From a virus: a DNA stretch of 50,250 nt. The notes below the pieces were generated by a model. The model had not been told where the DNA came from, did not search any database, and worked only from the letters and a program-made list of their open reading frames with translations. Of the stretch, positions 17,805-25,027 are shown in pieces. Location: IMG/VR virus record IMGVR_UViG_3300024319_000592, positions 1-50,250 of that record. One strand, given 5' to 3'. Positions within the stretch are counted from its first letter, which is position 1. Each line of letters begins with the position of its first letter. Position numbers and translations under genes: made by a program.

Positions 17805-19108
17805 GTTTTGTATATTATTTCAGATAAAGTTTTATTATATTCGTGTAAATATTTTTCTCTAAATTTATCTTGTTCTTTAACAATATCTATAAAATCTTCA
17901 AGATGGTTTTCTTTGGATTCTATTGCTTTTCTCATGTCACCTAACATAACAATTAAATGCCTGTGTGCGTCAGTATCAAAGTCTTTTTCAATTTTATCAC
18001 ACATAGCAAGTGCTTCTTGTTTATAAGTGTCTGGCAAGTTTCCTACTCTAAAATGTTTAGGAAATGTAAGTAATCGTATATTACTATCAACATCATAAGT
18101 AGAAACAAAGTCTATAAAGTCATACATATTGTTATAATTAAACATTTGATAACTGGCATTGATTTGGATACCAAACCATTCATTTTCACTTTTATATTCT
18201 GCTAACTTATCGCATGTTTCTTTCATTTGGTCCCATGTAAATACTCCGTTACTACGCATGTATTCAAACAAAGGCCCATATGCATCAATACTAATATCTA
18301 TACTAAGTTTTCCAAGTTTATTAAATTCGTCTAACCTATTAAAATCTATTTTTGAACCATTTGTTGTAATAGTCATATTAACTTTGTTCGGTTCTCCATG
18401 TTCTTCGAGAAGTTTCATTAACTTATATGGGTCTTCAGTCATAAAAGGTTCGCCGCCTGTCATCCATATACTTCTTATATCTTTTAACATTTCTGGGTTG
18501 GCTTCGAGGTATTCATTAATGTTATTAAAGTTTTTCTCTCTATTACCATGTACTTGTTTATATAATTTTGGAAACAATGGAGTCATATGCCTATTTTCAG
18601 GAATCAAACTATTACTAAATTTAGAACTACACATTCTGCATTTAAAATTACATAAGTTACTAAAATTTACAAATAAATGAGTTACTTTATTTCCTGTCAG
18701 TTTAGGATTTGTATAAGGCTCTGGGTCTCCTAATCTTTTATGTCGCATACTATTAGACAACCAATTGATACGCTGACTCTTATAGCCATGTTGTTCTTTT
18801 TGTAAACAGTTCATACATCCATGTGTATCCCATTTACCTTCAAGCATATTTTTACGTAAGAATTGCATTTGATCACTTTCATGTGAACTGCCCATTGGCG
18901 TATCGTTCATCATGCATCTGCTTACGACACCAGATGGATGCCAGCTTATTGTATTAAAAGGAACAGGACACCAACTTGGACTATGAAGATTTTTCCAGCC
19001 ATTAGGAGCTTCAGTGTCATTTTCTTTTGATTTTATATTTAGATCATCAGAATGTACAATGTACCTTTCTGGTAAATTAAATTTATCGTTTTTCTTGCCT
19101 ATTTCCAT
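17801..19108 (-). CDS. Radical SAM protein with N-terminal twitch domain
   Basis: 435 residues from ATG 19108. The N-terminal part has a twitch-type cysteine pattern (WCPVPF, GVVSRCMM, GCMNC) for an auxiliary Fe-S cluster, about residues 45-110. The radical SAM motif CNFKCRMC and WMTGGEPF (SAM-binding GGE) follow near 150-220. This matches the N_Twi_rSAM family, common in marine phages, with unknown substrate (peptide or sugar modification proposed). Start: ATG 19108 lies 5 bp after a CATAAATA late box; an upstream in-frame ATG at 19150 lies in the loop of an inverted repeat. Either is possible. Confidence 0.85.
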   Translation of the reverse strand: MEIGKKNDKFNLPERYIVHSDDLNIKSKENDTEAPNGWKNLHSPSWCPVPFNTISWHPSGVVSRCMMNDTPMGSSHESDQMQFLRKNMLEGKWDTHGCMNCLQKEQHGYKSQRINWLSNSMRHKRLGDPEPYTNPKLTGNKVTHLFVNFSNLCNFKCRMCSSKFSNSLIPENRHMTPLFPKLYKQVHGNREKNFNNINEYLEANPEMLKDIRSIWMTGGEPFMTEDPYKLMKLLEEHGEPNKVNMTITTNGSKIDFNRLDEFNKLGKLSIDISIDAYGPLFEYMRSNGVFTWDQMKETCDKLAEYKSENEWFGIQINASYQMFNYNNMYDFIDFVSTYDVDSNIRLLTFPKHFRVGNLPDTYKQEALAMCDKIEKDFDTDAHRHLIVMLGDMRKAIESKENHLEDFIDIVKEQDKFREKYLHEYNKTLSEIIYKT

Positions 19109-19113
19109 AGTAT

Positions 19114-19121
19114 TATTTATG
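19114..19121 (-). promoter_or_regulatory. Late promoter box CATAAATA, 5 bp before ATG
   Basis: CATAAATA, five bases before ATG 19108 of the radical SAM gene; candidate leaderless start. Confidence 0.5.
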
Positions 19122-19137
19122 TGATTTTCAGTGATAT

Positions 19138-19162
19138 AGCTTTCACCCATAAGATGAAAGCT
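19138..19162. repeat. Perfect 8-bp inverted repeat flanking an ATG
   Basis: AGCTTTCA (19138-19145) and TGAAAGCT (19155-19162), 9-nt loop. On the minus strand the loop holds the alternative radical SAM start ATG (19148-19150). No T-run follows, so it is not a typical terminator. Confidence 0.6.
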
Positions 19163-19203
19163 AATTGTGTTAAATGAGCGTGGACATTATCCTCGCCCAT
19201 TAA

Positions 19204-20028
19204 TCATTTAAATAAGATTCTTAATGTATTAGGTCCTGCAATACCATCTGGTGTTAATCCTCTAAGTGATTGCCAACCTCGTAGTTTTGCTTCTGTGCCT
19301 TTACCAAAGATACCGTCTGCAGTAAGTCCAAGTGTTTCTTGTAATTTTACTACAGTTGGGCCTCGAGATCCAATACGTACTGTTTCATAAGTTTCACGTG
19401 GCTCGTAATGTCCACCTAAAACTTCTAATGCATGTGCGTAATGTTTTTTGCGATCTTCTAGCCCAATAGTTCCACCATTAATACGTTTTGTCATACCAGT
19501 TATATCTTGGTTGTCACAATACTTATTAATGTTATTTGTATCCCAAAACCAACATGCACTTGCTAACGCTCCAATAGGACTGCGAACAAACTCTGTGGCT
19601 TCTTCTGCACTCATACCTTCTGCTTTACCAAATTGTGTATAATTATATCGTCCAGTTAGTTGAAGAATACCGCCACCTCTAAAGCGCCAGCCATCTCCAC
19701 TGTCTGTACCACCATTATCCATACGATTTGCATAAATTACATTTGCAATCTTTTCAGGTTGCCTATGATAATTTCTTGCATCTCGTCCTGCTCGTTTAAA
19801 ATACTTTGGAAAAATCTTATCCAGTGCTTCGGCACTGTAGTTTAGATTCTCTGTTAGAACAGAATATCCACCAGATTCGTGACTTGTTTGAGCTATAAAC
19901 CCTGCAACTCTATCAACTGTGTCGATATTCCATTTGGGCAAAACTCTCTGCATTGCATCATACCATTCAGCGGCATCAATACGTGGCAAAAGTTCTGCAA
20001 CTTGCTCTATCTTAAAATCAAATTGCAT
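19204..20028 (-). CDS. Endolysin: GH19 lysozyme/chitinase-like with C-terminal peptidoglycan-binding domain
   Basis: 274 residues. Residues 1-195 are GH19-like: AGFIAQTSHESGGYSVLTEN includes the catalytic Glu, then WRFRGGGILQLTGRYNY. Residues 210-274 form a PG_binding_1 domain (LTADGIFGKGTEAKL, LTPDGIAGPNTLRIL). It cleaves cell-wall glycan at lysis. It lies directly after the small holin-like gene (6-bp gap), giving a lysis cassette. No signal peptide, so it needs a holin. Confidence 0.92.
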   Translation of the reverse strand: MQFDFKIEQVAELLPRIDAAEWYDAMQRVLPKWNIDTVDRVAGFIAQTSHESGGYSVLTENLNYSAEALDKIFPKYFKRAGRDARNYHRQPEKIANVIYANRMDNGGTDSGDGWRFRGGGILQLTGRYNYTQFGKAEGMSAEEATEFVRSPIGALASACWFWDTNNINKYCDNQDITGMTKRINGGTIGLEDRKKHYAHALEVLGGHYEPRETYETVRIGSRGPTVVKLQETLGLTADGIFGKGTEAKLRGWQSLRGLTPDGIAGPNTLRILFK

Positions 20029-20033
20029 ATGTG

Positions 20034-20195
20034 CTACTCACCTTTTAACAAGGTGTAGGCACCATAAACAATAGCTGCATAGGCAGCCCAGGCGATTAGT
20101 CCGTCAAACATAAGTGCAATTACACCCATGGCAATCAGAGCTCCGCCATCCCAAGATGTGCGTTCGCTTAGTCTATTTTTAATCCATTCAATCAT
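20034..20195 (-). CDS. Small membrane protein, candidate holin
   Basis: 53 residues from ATG 20195, set by a strong AAGGAGA site. Sequence MIEWIKNRLSERTSWDGG then two short hydrophobic helices (about 19-33, 36-49). This type of about 50-aa protein recurs beside endolysins in marine phages. The holin role is inferred from position and topology. Confidence 0.65.
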   Translation of the reverse strand: MIEWIKNRLSERTSWDGGALIAMGVIALMFDGLIAWAAYAAIVYGAYTLLKGE

Positions 20196-20252
20196 AATGA
20201 TCTCCTTTTTTGATAGTTTCAGTGAGAATCTTCCCACATTTTTAACATAGAC

Positions 20253-20277
20253 AACTCAGACGATTTATGCCTGAGTT
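20253..20277. repeat. 7-bp hairpin in the lysis-cassette leader
   Basis: AACTCAG (20253-20259) and CTGAGTT (20271-20277) with an 11-nt loop, in the 5' leader between the promoters and the holin-like gene. No T-run. It may tune lysis timing; this is speculative. Confidence 0.45.
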
Positions 20278-20290
20278 ACTATATTAAATT

Positions 20291-20319
20291 AGTTTACACT
20301 AGAAATGTGTTATTGTCAA
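20291..20319 (-). promoter_or_regulatory. Weak sigma70-type promoter of lysis cassette
   Basis: TTGACA 20314-20319, 17 bp, TAAACT 20291-20296. It lies just inside a late box at 20323-20330. Confidence 0.5.
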
Positions 20320-20322
20320 GTG

Positions 20323-20330
20323 TATTTATA
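20323..20330 (-). promoter_or_regulatory. Late promoter box TATAAATA (T4 consensus)
   Basis: Exact T4 late consensus TATAAATA on the minus strand, upstream of the holin-like and endolysin genes with a leader of about 120 nt. Confidence 0.75.
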
Positions 20331-20333
20331 ATC

Positions 20334-20924
20334 CTATTGGTCTACGTTGTAATTAATGGAGTCGTAGTTAACCTGTGCATAACTGTTTCTTAGATGCTTA
20401 GGAAGCCATTGGCTTGCTGGACTAGGATTGTTATCTTTGGCGTTTTTTAAACGAGCTTCTATTTTGAGCTGTTTTTTTCTATTTTTATTATTATGCTTTT
20501 TATTACATTTTATTTTTTCAGGTGAAGGTGGTTTTGCTTGTTTTTCTATTTCTTTAAGAATTTGTTGCCTTGATGTTTCAAAACAATAATCGTCATCGTC
20601 AGGTTGTGCAACATTATTACGTTCTGTTCTTGCATTAGCCAATGCCACTCCTGCTTCTGTTCCTACTTTACTACCTTTTTTATAATTACATCCACTACAC
20701 AATATTTGTAAATTATCAATATCAAGTGCTAACTCTGGGTGCAGCTTTAAAGGCAGTATATGATCCACTGCTGGTTCGCACCATTTTTTAAAACTGAACT
20801 CCACTTTACAATTTGCACAACATCCTGTATTCTTAGTTTTCATCACTAGATTACGTAGTGCTATCCATTCAGAAGTCCTATAGAACTTTTTTGCCAGTTG
20901 GTTTTCACTTAAATTATCCAACAT
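20334..20924 (-). CDS. HNH endonuclease
   Basis: 196 residues from ATG 20924 (AAGGA site 8 bases upstream). CCANCKVEF ... AVDHILPLKLHPEL ... DNLQILCSGCNYKKG gives the HNH signature with two CxxC zinc pairs. The tail is Lys/Asn-rich. It is likely a free-standing homing-type nuclease, as often found in T4-like genomes, located between lysis genes and small membrane genes. Confidence 0.85.
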   Translation of the reverse strand: MLDNLSENQLAKKFYRTSEWIALRNLVMKTKNTGCCANCKVEFSFKKWCEPAVDHILPLKLHPELALDIDNLQILCSGCNYKKGSKVGTEAGVALANARTERNNVAQPDDDDYCFETSRQQILKEIEKQAKPPSPEKIKCNKKHNNKNRKKQLKIEARLKNAKDNNPSPASQWLPKHLRNSYAQVNYDSINYNVDQ

Positions 20925-20935
20925 GTTAAAATTCC

Positions 20936-21094
20936 TTATCCGAAAATCATTACTACAATTACAATAGCAATAAACCATCCAACCCAATTAGTACCGCCAA
21001 TCAAGCCTTTGCTTTTAGCACAATCGTAGCAGTAACGATATTTTGTTGGTGTTTGTTTTGTGCATAAAAACGCATCACACGTCTTTTTACTCAT
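20936..21094 (-). CDS. 52-aa zinc-ribbon-like membrane peptide
   Basis: 52 residues: four cysteines in the N-terminal half (TCDAFLCT, YRYCYDCAKSKG) and a C-terminal transmembrane helix (VGWFIAIVIVVMIFG). ATG overlaps the stop of the upstream small gene (ATGA); AGGG site. Unknown function. Confidence 0.6.
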   Translation of the reverse strand: MSKKTCDAFLCTKQTPTKYRYCYDCAKSKGLIGGTNWVGWFIAIVIVVMIFG

Positions 21095-21231
21095 AGCCCT
21101 AATATTCCAAATAGATTAAACCAGCCCATTAGTGTTCCAATAGTAATTGGTGTGCCAATCATCATTAAAGCAATAATTAAAAATGCTAGTAGGGCGCCTT
21201 TGTTGTCACCTGCTTCGTTTGGGTTACTCAT
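21091..21231 (-). CDS. 46-aa membrane peptide
   Basis: 46 residues, hydrophilic N-terminus MSNPNEAGDNKG followed by a hydrophobic segment to the end. GGAGAT ribosome-binding site 6 bases before ATG 21231; ends in an ATGA overlap with the next gene. Unknown function. Confidence 0.6.
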   Translation of the reverse strand: MSNPNEAGDNKGALLAFLIIALMMIGTPITIGTLMGWFNLFGILGL

Positions 21232-21233
21232 GT

Positions 21234-21389
21234 TTAATCTCCGTATTTGTTTCTAAGTCTTGATCGATCATTGTATTTTATCATGATCGTCCATTCTGGA
21301 TGTTTGCTAACAAATTCATTTGCTTCTAGCAAACTATCGCAGGTATCTTCCCAGATACTTCCAGTCTTAAGATTTACTATGTAAAACAT
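21234..21389 (-). CDS. 51-aa hypothetical protein
   Basis: 51 residues (MFYIVNLKTGSIWEDTCDSL... RNKYGD), soluble, helix-strand pattern. Its ATG overlaps the previous stop as TAATG. Part of a run of tiny coupled genes at 20936-21932. Confidence 0.6.
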   Translation of the reverse strand: MFYIVNLKTGSIWEDTCDSLLEANEFVSKHPEWTIMIKYNDRSRLRNKYGD

Positions 21390-21508
21390 TATTTGTTTAG
21401 CATCCTTGTACATGTAAAAAAGCTATTCTCATTTAAACAGTCTTTCCACTGATGAAAGCCTATTGCTAGTAAAAGACCAACAACAACTGCAAGAAATACC
21501 TTATTCAT
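21389..21508 (-). CDS. 39-aa membrane peptide
   Basis: 39 residues from ATG 21508 (GGAG site), with a signal/TM-like start MNKVFLAVVVGLLLAIG and two cysteines after it. It overlaps the 143-aa gene by 8 bp and the next gene by TAATG. Confidence 0.55.
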   Translation of the reverse strand: MNKVFLAVVVGLLLAIGFHQWKDCLNENSFFTCTRMLNK

Positions 21509-21932
21509 GCTCTCCACCATCGGCGCGGCCATTGTAACCACCAAACACATTTGGTTTACGTCGAGCGGTTTCAAAGGTTGCTACTGTTACTGCAATTGCA
21601 CCTAGCAATAGTGTATGTAGCATCATACTGAACACTCCTGCCCACATGCTACCTACTATGATAGCAAACACAATACACCACATCCACGCAAGTACCTGCA
21701 TGATCATATGTCGTGTGCTGAAATCTGGAATATTACTTAGTGGATTCTTATTATGATCCATTACTACATTCCAACAATTATAAATCCATTCTCTCATTGA
21801 TATTACCTTTCTAAATATTACCTTTGTAGGATAATGTGCATCTGCGTCATCACGAAATTCGATTGCATCGTTTACATCGTGAAACTCCTGTGATACCTTG
21901 CGGTCTTTGAAATATGCTGTTACCCTATACAT
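21501..21932 (-). CDS. Two-TM membrane protein, 143 aa
   Basis: 143 residues. Soluble N-terminal about 75 residues, then two transmembrane helices (about 78-98, 100-118) and a Gly-rich tail. ATG 21932 is only 6 bases from the -10 of the promoter at 21939-21967 and lacks a ribosome-binding site, so a leaderless transcript is possible. Confidence 0.6.
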   Translation of the reverse strand: MYRVTAYFKDRKVSQEFHDVNDAIEFRDDADAHYPTKVIFRKVISMREWIYNCWNVVMDHNKNPLSNIPDFSTRHMIMQVLAWMWCIVFAIIVGSMWAGVFSMMLHTLLLGAIAVTVATFETARRKPNVFGGYNGRADGGEHE

Positions 21933-21938
21933 ACAACT

Positions 21939-21967
21939 AAGATAACACCTTTTATATATGTTGTCAA
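21939..21967 (-). promoter_or_regulatory. Sigma70-type promoter
   Basis: TTGACA 21962-21967, 17 bp, TATCTT 21939-21944. The expected start point falls at the ATG of the 143-aa gene. Confidence 0.6.
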
Positions 21968-21976
21968 CCTTTTTAT

Positions 21977-22051
21977 TGGCTGGAACGATAGGACTCGAAC
22001 CTATACTCTACGCTACCAAAAAGCGGTGCATTACCATTATGCTACGTTCCA
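21977..22051 (-). tRNA. tRNA-Gln(TTG)
   Basis: 75 nt with encoded CCA. Acceptor TGGAACG/CGTTCCA, discriminator G, T-arm ATAGG-TTCGAGT-CCTAT, anticodon TTG in loop TTTTGGT. The top pair of the anticodon stem is mismatched (C-T). Confidence 0.9.
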
Positions 22052-22062
22052 TTACCAGTAAC

Positions 22063-22150
22063 TGGCGGACAGTTAGGGATTCGAACCCTAGGAAGGTTGC
22101 CCTTCGTCGGTTTAGTAAACCGGTGCTTTCGACCACTCAGCCAACTGTCC
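22063..22150 (-). tRNA. tRNA-Ser with anticodon ACT
   Basis: 88 nt with encoded CCA and a long variable arm (serine type). Acceptor GGACAGT/ACTGTCC, T-arm TAGGG-TTCGAAT-CCCTA. The anticodon loop centre reads ACT (plus-strand AGT at 22114-22116), where GCT is normal for AGY codons. A34 here is very unusual. Confidence 0.85.
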
Positions 22151-22155
22151 TTACT

Positions 22156-22239
22156 TGGTGCGGATGGAGAGACTCGAACTCTCACGCCGTAAAGCACAGG
22201 TACCTAAAACCTGCGTGTCTACCATTCCACCACATCCGC
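22156..22239 (-). tRNA. tRNA-Leu(TAG)
   Basis: 84 nt with encoded CCA and long variable arm. Acceptor GCGGATG/CATCCGC, discriminator A, anticodon TAG reading CUA/CUN. Confidence 0.9.
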
Positions 22240-22246
22240 ATGTGTG

Positions 22247-22471
22247 TTATTTAGTAACTATATATGTTCCGTCAGTGCGGTTATATGCTTCAATTAAAAG
22301 TTCCCACATTTCAGTTGATACTTTTACTACATCGTGAGTGTCAAATTCTTTATCGTATTGTGTAATGTAAATAATATCTTCTTGAAAATGCATTATAACA
22401 TCTTCAAAATTTGCATTAGTATCCATTACTGTTACAACGCTTTCATCAAACTCTTCTTCTACTGTAAACAT
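22247..22471 (-). CDS. Hypothetical protein, 74 aa
   Basis: 74 residues, acidic (MFTVEEEFDESVVTVMD...), soluble, between tRNA genes. No family recognised. Confidence 0.55.
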   Translation of the reverse strand: MFTVEEEFDESVVTVMDTNANFEDVIMHFQEDIIYITQYDKEFDTHDVVKVSTEMWELLIEAYNRTDGTYIVTK

Positions 22472-22490
22472 ACATAGTTCTTTCTTATTT

Positions 22491-22567
22491 TGGTACTCCC
22501 GGTAGGATTCGAACCTACGATCGACCCGTTATGAGCGGGGGGCATTAGACCGCTATGCTACAAGAGT
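22491..22567 (-). tRNA. tRNA with CAT anticodon (Met elongator or Ile2)
   Basis: 77 nt with encoded CCA. Acceptor ACTCTTG/CGGGAGT with two G-U pairs, T-arm GTAGG-TTCGAAT-CCTAC. A1-T72 pairs and there is no G-rich anticodon stem, so it is not an initiator. Met or lysidine-modified Ile2 cannot be told apart by eye. Confidence 0.85.
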
Positions 22568-22573
22568 ATTATT

Positions 22574-22647
22574 TGGCAAAGGTGAAGAGAATCGAACTCC
22601 TACTTGCGGATTTGGAATCCGCCGTGATACCATTTCACTACACCCCT
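22574..22647 (-). tRNA. tRNA-Trp(CCA)
   Basis: 74 nt with encoded 3' CCA. Acceptor AGGGGTG/CACCTTT, G73 typical of Trp, anticodon loop TTCCAAA. Confidence 0.9.
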
Positions 22648-22652
22648 ATATT

Positions 22653-22737
22653 TGGTACTCGCACCCGGACTCGAACCGGGACGCCATATGGCCACAGATT
22701 TTAAGTCTGTTATGTCTACCAATTCCATCATGCGAGC
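22653..22737 (-). tRNA. tRNA-Leu(TAA)
   Basis: 85 nt with encoded CCA and long variable arm. Acceptor GCTCGCA/TGCGAGT, anticodon TAA in loop CTTAAAA. Confidence 0.9.
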
Positions 22738-22739
22738 AT

Positions 22740-22816
22740 TGGCGTCCCCTACAGGATTCGAACCTGTGACCTACTGCTTAGAAGGCAGTTGCTCTATCCA
22801 GCTGAGCTAAGGAGAC
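22740..22816 (-). tRNA. tRNA-Arg(TCT)
   Basis: 77 nt with encoded CCA. Acceptor GTCTCCT/AGGGGAC, anticodon TCT reading AGA/AGG, the arginine codons favoured in AT-rich genes. Confidence 0.9.
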
Positions 22817-22825
22817 CAAAACTGT

Positions 22826-23131
22826 TTAAATTTGTGTCGGTTCCTCTGCTGTAATTAAATACATTTTATTGAGTATTGCATCTAGATTTGATGCAGTTAG
22901 ATATCCAGCGACTGTGTCGCCTTCTGTTGTGATGCCTGGAAGTTCACACATTTGTTCTTTGTCTGTTCCCCAGTCTTTAAACACACCTACTTCGTACATG
23001 CCTGATTTGCCACCATATGACATGTCATTACAGATTATGCTTAGTTTATATTTGCCAAAGTCAATAATTGCTTGCTTACCTGTTATGTGAGGCTTACCTT
23101 GGTCTAACATTTTTATGTCTTTGAATCGCAT
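22826..23131 (-). CDS. Hypothetical protein, 101 aa
   Basis: 101 residues (MRFKDIKMLDQGKPHITGKQ...), beta-rich, with LPGITTEGDTVAGYL near the end. No family recognised. Last of three tightly spaced genes (23536-22826) before the tRNA cluster, perhaps co-transcribed with it. Confidence 0.6.
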   Translation of the reverse strand: MRFKDIKMLDQGKPHITGKQAIIDFGKYKLSIICNDMSYGGKSGMYEVGVFKDWGTDKEQMCELPGITTEGDTVAGYLTASNLDAILNKMYLITAEEPTQI

Positions 23132-23132
23132 T

Positions 23133-23303
23133 TTACTTCTCTATTGCGTCTAGTTGTTTTTCAAGTTCTGTTATATATTGTTCGAGCGTACTAATTGTAG
23201 TATAAAGGTGTCCAGTAGCACTTGGCTTGATACGGCTTTTGAACACCTCTATTAATTCTTTTGAAACTTCTATTTTATTAGTTATTTCACTAAATTCTAC
23301 CAC
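23133..23303 (-). CDS. 56-aa coiled-coil protein, GTG start
   Basis: 56 residues: EFSEITNKIEVSKELIEVF and STLEQYITELEKQLDAIEK, two amphipathic helices. GTG start overlaps the stop of the previous gene as TAGTG; the next ATG follows after 1 bp. Unknown. Confidence 0.55.
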   Translation of the reverse strand: MVEFSEITNKIEVSKELIEVFKSRIKPSATGHLYTTISTLEQYITELEKQLDAIEK

Positions 23304-23536
23304 TATTTTAATCCAAATAGATCTTCAAAGGCTTTTGCTGCAGTTTGCTTTTCTTTGCTTTGTTTACTAGTTGGTTCTTCTAAATAAGGTTGTTTAACTG
23401 TATTCACATAATCAATTTCTTCCAAAATTTCAATGCGTTCCTTAACTTTTTTAAGTGCCATACGGACTTCCTGGCTGTTTTCTTCTTTGTTCATTTCATC
23501 TTTGATGATTTCCACAATTTGTCTACTATTAATCAT
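23303..23536 (-). CDS. Hypothetical protein, 77 aa
   Basis: 77 residues, charged and helical (MINSRQIVEIIKDEMNKEEN... AFEDLFGLK). GGAAG ribosome-binding site. First gene of a minus unit driven from the palindromic promoter region 23565-23640. Unknown. Confidence 0.6.
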   Translation of the reverse strand: MINSRQIVEIIKDEMNKEENSQEVRMALKKVKERIEILEEIDYVNTVKQPYLEEPTSKQSKEKQTAAKAFEDLFGLK

Positions 23537-23564
23537 ATCCGCTCTTCCTTGTTTTAGTGTTATT

Positions 23565-23594
23565 AGTATAACACAATAGTCACATCTCTGTCAA
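23565..23594 (-). promoter_or_regulatory. Sigma70-type promoter
   Basis: TTGACA 23589-23594, 18 bp, TATACT 23565-23570, facing the 77-aa gene. The -35 directly abuts the late box at 23596-23603. Confidence 0.7.
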
Positions 23595-23640
23595 CTATTT
23601 ATTATCTTATATATACTGTTTACCTAAGATAATAAATAGT
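23594..23640. repeat. 16-bp perfect inverted repeat carrying divergent late boxes
   Basis: Arms 23594-23609 and 23625-23640, 15-nt spacer. Each arm contains AATAAATA, on the minus strand at 23596-23603 and on the plus strand at 23631-23638, so one palindrome provides mirrored late promoters for 23303-23536 (-) and 23655-24863 (+). Confidence 0.8.
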
Positions 23641-23654
23641 AATATACTTTGTTA

Positions 23655-24863
23655 ATGAAATCGACTATTCCAACAACAATGTATACATTATATGATATAC
23701 ACTATGTAAAGTCAATACCTAATTTAAAAAAAATGGAAAAATATTACAACTTTGAACACGCACCCGACAAGCTACCTCCACAATGTGGAATAGGTTGGCT
23801 ATTGGAACCATGCGACACTGTGTATCAAAATTTACTTGACTATTACAGTTTTCAATATAGAAGAATACCACAAATAGCACATAATACACTTTATGATTTA
23901 TGTAATGCTGGTATACAAGCAGACTTTAAAAAATTACTAATATTTAAACAGGGCATACTTCTAGACGACTTTGTAGAAAACACAGAACAATATTGGAATA
24001 CAGAATACAAAGATTGTGTAGTAGTTGGAAATGAACATGCATTATACATAGATTTAGAATGGTGGTACACATTTAATAAGCCAGATACATTTGATAAAAT
24101 AATAAAAATTGCTCCTAATGTAGGAACGTGGAATACTAAATTAAGTAATGGTATGAGCTATAAAAATATATGTGATGTTGGAAAAACATTGTGGGCTACA
24201 AGATGGTATGCTTCCAATACAGAAACAATGGATACTGAAAGAAAACAACATAGAACTAGTAGTGTGTTTAGTACTAGCGGTGGAATTAGTCCTATATCAA
24301 ACGCATATACTCAAAATTTAAAACCAGGTGGTACTTTACTTTGTTATGACACTGATGTACTTGCACTAAGTATGCAATCTTATATATTTGACAAATGGGA
24401 TGGTAGGTATTGGAAAATGTTTGTTGAAGATTATATTAACGAACATCCGGTACAAGCAGAACATTTTACATGTGTTTCAGACTTACCTAATACTGATGCA
24501 TATTTAGATAAACTAGGAGAGCCATTTGTAGAATGGTGGAACACTGTTGCAAAAACATTCAATGTAAAATATGTAAACACTGACTTAATAAATGTTAATC
24601 AAGTTATTGAAGATTTAGATGACGAGGTAGGTCAAGGTCAAGATTTTGAAAAAGTGTTCATTGATATTAGTAATGCATTTAATTACGAAATAAATTCTAT
24701 GCTTTATAGCAAAAATGTAAGAATAGAAGTAGAAAGAAAATACATAAAATATTTTAATAGATACAAAGACAAATTTATTAAAAAAGGTTTTGATTTAGAA
24801 ATAATGAATCTAGATAAAAGATATCCACATTTGCCTAAATTGTTTCCTTGGCAGAAATTCTAA
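23655..24863 (+). CDS. Plus-strand protein of unknown function, 402 aa
   Basis: 402 residues from ATG 23655 (a TTG lies two codons earlier). Rich in Tyr, Trp and Asn; segments include GIGWLLEPCDTVYQNLLDYY, NLKPGGTLLCYDTD and a C-terminal FIDISNAFNYEINSMLYS. The TLLCYDTD-like strand and the overall length could fit a methyltransferase- or transferase-like fold, but I do not recognise a family. Expressed from the plus-strand late box at 23631-23638 with no visible ribosome-binding site. Its stop lies 1 bp before the opposing tRNA-Arg. Confidence 0.65.
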   Translation: MKSTIPTTMYTLYDIHYVKSIPNLKKMEKYYNFEHAPDKLPPQCGIGWLLEPCDTVYQNLLDYYSFQYRRIPQIAHNTLYDLCNAGIQADFKKLLIFKQGILLDDFVENTEQYWNTEYKDCVVVGNEHALYIDLEWWYTFNKPDTFDKIIKIAPNVGTWNTKLSNGMSYKNICDVGKTLWATRWYASNTETMDTERKQHRTSSVFSTSGGISPISNAYTQNLKPGGTLLCYDTDVLALSMQSYIFDKWDGRYWKMFVEDYINEHPVQAEHFTCVSDLPNTDAYLDKLGEPFVEWWNTVAKTFNVKYVNTDLINVNQVIEDLDDEVGQGQDFEKVFIDISNAFNYEINSMLYSKNVRIEVERKYIKYFNRYKDKFIKKGFDLEIMNLDKRYPHLPKLFPWQKF

Positions 24864-24864
24864 C

Positions 24865-24941
24865 TGGCGGACCCGAGAGGATTCGAACCTCTGGCCTTTG
24901 GTTCCGCAAACCAATGCTCTATCCAACTGAGCTACGGGTCC
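24865..24941 (-). tRNA. tRNA-Arg(GCG)
   Basis: 77 nt with encoded CCA. Acceptor GGACCCG/CGGGTCC, anticodon GCG in loop TTGCGGA, reading CGC/CGU directly with G34 rather than the usual ACG. It has its own promoter at 24949-24977. Confidence 0.88.
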
Positions 24942-24948
24942 ATTCATT

Positions 24949-24977
24949 AATATATAACATTTAACCCGATTAGTCAA
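24949..24977 (-). promoter_or_regulatory. Sigma70-type promoter for tRNA-Arg
   Basis: TTGACT 24972-24977, 17 bp, TATATT 24949-24954, ending 7 bp before the tRNA 5' end. Confidence 0.65.
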
Positions 24978-24981
24978 CCAT

Positions 24982-25007
24982 AAAAAAAGGCCGCATAAAG
25001 CGACCTT
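24982..25007 (-). terminator. Terminator of outer-membrane protein gene
   Basis: Minus-strand 8-bp stem (25000-25007 with 24987-24994, one G-T pair), 5-nt loop, then five Ts. Confidence 0.88.
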
Positions 25008-25027
25008 TTTTAACTTATTTGTTAAGT

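Noticed and set aside
20936-21932. Idea of a single membrane-protein gene split by frameshifts
   Set aside because: Each small frame has its own start signal and overlaps cleanly with its neighbour, so separate genes fit better.
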